A stretch of DNA of 7,810 bases from Alloprevotella tannerae (GTDB lineage Bacteria > Bacteroidota > Bacteroidia > Bacteroidales > Bacteroidaceae). Positions 6,609 to 7,810 of the stretch are shown here, piece after piece. The notes beneath the pieces were generated by a model that saw only the letters and a program-made list of their open reading frames with translations, had not been told where the DNA came from and did no database searches. Within the stretch, counting starts at the first letter, position 1. Each line of letters opens with the position of its first letter. A program made the translations under genes and the position numbers. The stretch lies in contig JABZGO010000078.1 of NCBI GenBank assembly GCA_015259305.1, positions 1 to 7,810 of the forward strand, given 5' to 3'.

Positions 6609-6870
6609 AAAAATAAAGATCGGCGAGGCCTCACAAAACTCTGAAGAAATGTCCCGAAAACGCGATGAAATGGGCGAAAAATGACAATTTAAGCCTCAAC
6701 AGTCTCCACAAAAATCCCCTAAAAATCCAAATTTACGCACCACATTTTCGACCATCGCCGCCCACCGTCAAGCCTGTTTCATTAAAAAAAGGCCGCGCTG
6801 CGATGCCAACTTTTTGCCGCGAATCCACTTATTTTAGAGCCCAAGCGGCGGGCTTTCAAGATTTTCTTCC
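6609..6870. other. Region upstream of the DUF2723 gene, no gene seen
   Basis: This stretch holds no gene I can support. The frame of the downstream DUF2723 gene stays open back to an ATG at 6665, but the residues before 6926 are low-complexity and not conserved-looking, and the promoter at 6871-6878 lies inside that extension. I see no strong hairpin, terminator or repeat. An A7 run (6784-6790) precedes GGCCGCGCTGCG. Confidence 0.4.
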
Positions 6871-6878
6871 TACTTTTG
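6871..6878 (+). promoter_or_regulatory. Bacteroidota -7 promoter element of the DUF2723 gene
   Basis: TACTTTTG is a full match to TAnnTTTG and identical to the -7 element of the tRNA promoter. It lies 47 bases upstream of the ATG at 6926, giving a leader of about 40 nt. No TTG stands about 20 bases further upstream. Confidence 0.6.
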
Positions 6879-6925
6879 CGAGTTGTTCATCGAAAATAAT
6901 ATTCAACACAATAGTTTCTTTCACT

Positions 6926-7810
6926 ATGAAGCAATACAAGCTGATCAACAACCTCGTAGGTTGGATTGCATTCGCCATTGCTGCCGTCACCTATTGTCTT
7001 ACAGTAGAGCCGTCGGCGAGCTTTTGGGATTGCCCCGAGTTTATCTCCACCGCTTCTAAACTCGACGTAGGACACCCGCCCGGTGCACCTTTCTTTATGC
7101 TGACGGGTAGCGTCTTTTCGCGCTTCGCAAGCGACCCGACGCAGGTAGCTTTTATGATTAACATTATGAGCGCCCTGCTTTCGGCCGTCACGATCTTGTT
7201 CCTCTTTTGGACGGTCACACACTTGACGCGGCAAATCCTCTGCAAGGACGGCGTCGTGCAAACTTGGGCGCAGCTCATCGTAGTAATGGCCGCCGGACTT
7301 ACGGGCGCCTTGGCTTATGCTTGGAGCGATACGTTCTGGTTCTCCGCTGTCGAGGCCGAAGTTACGCCTATTCATCGGCGTTTACGGCAATTGTTTTCTG
7401 GTTAATCTTGAAATGGGAAGACCACGCCGATGAGCCGCACAGCGATCGTTGGTTAGTCTTGATTTTCTATTTGACGGGCTTGAGCATCGGCGTACACTTG
7501 CTCAACCTGCTCTGCTTGCCGGCCATCGCACTTGTATATTACTTCAAACGCAATCCGAATGCGCAAGCCAAAGGCAGTATGTTGGCTGTCTTGATCGGCT
7601 TCGTGCTGGTCGGAACCGTGCTCTACGGACTCGTTCCGGGCATTGTAAAAGTTGGCGGCTGGTTCGAACTCATCTTTGTTAACTGGCTCGGCTTCGGCTT
7701 CAACGTGGGTGTGGCTGTTTATCTCCTACTTTTGATCGCCGTAGTCTTGACGGCCATTTGGAGTACTACGCAGCATAACCGCACACGCACAAACCTTCTT
7801 TATCTCATCT
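6926..7810 (+). pseudogene. DUF2723 membrane protein (O-mannosyltransferase-like), 5' part, frame broken by one missing base
   Basis: Residues 1-145 are a typical DUF2723 N-terminus: MKQYKLINN, a first membrane helix (about 9-26), then SFWDCPEFISTASKLDVGHPP (32-52), whose acidic D35 and E38 resemble the catalytic loop of mannosyltransferases, and further helices near 75-96 and 112-132. After FWFSAVEAEV the frame runs to a stop at 7403-7405 (159 aa). Shifting by one base at 7363 restores the family sequence, YAYSSAFTAIVFW, then KWEDHADEPHSDRW, GLSIGVHLLNLLCLPAIAL and VNWLGFGFNVG, open to the window edge. One base is missing, probably a T from GTT TAC. Bacteroidota members are usually around 1000 residues, so about 295 are seen. 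The family is related to animal TMEM260, an O-mannosyltransferase, so a role in envelope protein glycosylation is inferred. Start 6926 is chosen over 6665 because it matches the family and follows the promoter. Sequencing error or true pseudogene cannot be told apart here. Confidence 0.88.

Noticed and set aside
6665..6925. N-terminal extension of the DUF2723 protein from an ATG at 6665
   Set aside because: The family N-terminus starts at 6926, the -7 promoter element lies inside the extension, and the extra residues look non-coding.
7355..7372. Programmed ribosomal frameshift in the DUF2723 gene
   Set aside because: No slippery heptamer or downstream structure is evident, and one missing T explains the break more simply.

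Overview
The window looks like chromosomal DNA of a Bacteroidota bacterium, most likely order Bacteroidales, with roughly 50% GC. The protein families fit this: a PNPase with an Arg-rich tail, a CtpA-type S41 protease, a PfkB kinase and a DUF2723 membrane protein that opens with MKQYKLINN and contains SFWDCPEF. The promoters fit too. Four start regions carry the Bacteroidota -7 element TAnnTTTG instead of a sigma70 -10 box, and Shine-Dalgarno sequences are mostly absent. The tRNA gene does not encode its CCA end. I cannot resolve the genus.

Layout from left to right. Positions 1-610 hold no convincing gene but contain a four-copy 22-nt tandem array (261-348). pnp (2995 to 689, minus) has its own promoter at about 3045 and a strong intrinsic terminator at 622-650. 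A 410-base intergenic stretch follows. Next is a two-gene minus-strand operon: a PfkB/adenosine-kinase-like gene (6096 to 5107), then an exported S41 protease (5091 to 3406) 15 bases downstream with a clear GGAG ribosome binding site. Diverging from this operon is a plus-strand tRNA-Asn(GUU) at 6181-6254, with its own promoter and a textbook terminator. A gene-poor stretch (6301-6925) contains a second tandem array, four copies of 21 nt at 6519-6602. The window ends inside a plus-strand DUF2723 multipass membrane protein gene whose frame is broken by one missing base near 7362.

Most of the coding content is housekeeping: RNA turnover, nucleoside or sugar phosphorylation, envelope proteolysis, translation, and a probable envelope glycosyltransferase. 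I see no defence system, insertion sequence, CRISPR array or recognisable new multi-gene system. The signals most worth a second look are the two intergenic arrays with periods of 21-22 bp (about two helical turns) and internal dyads, the frame break in the DUF2723 gene, and the back-to-back promoters between the kinase operon and the tRNA.
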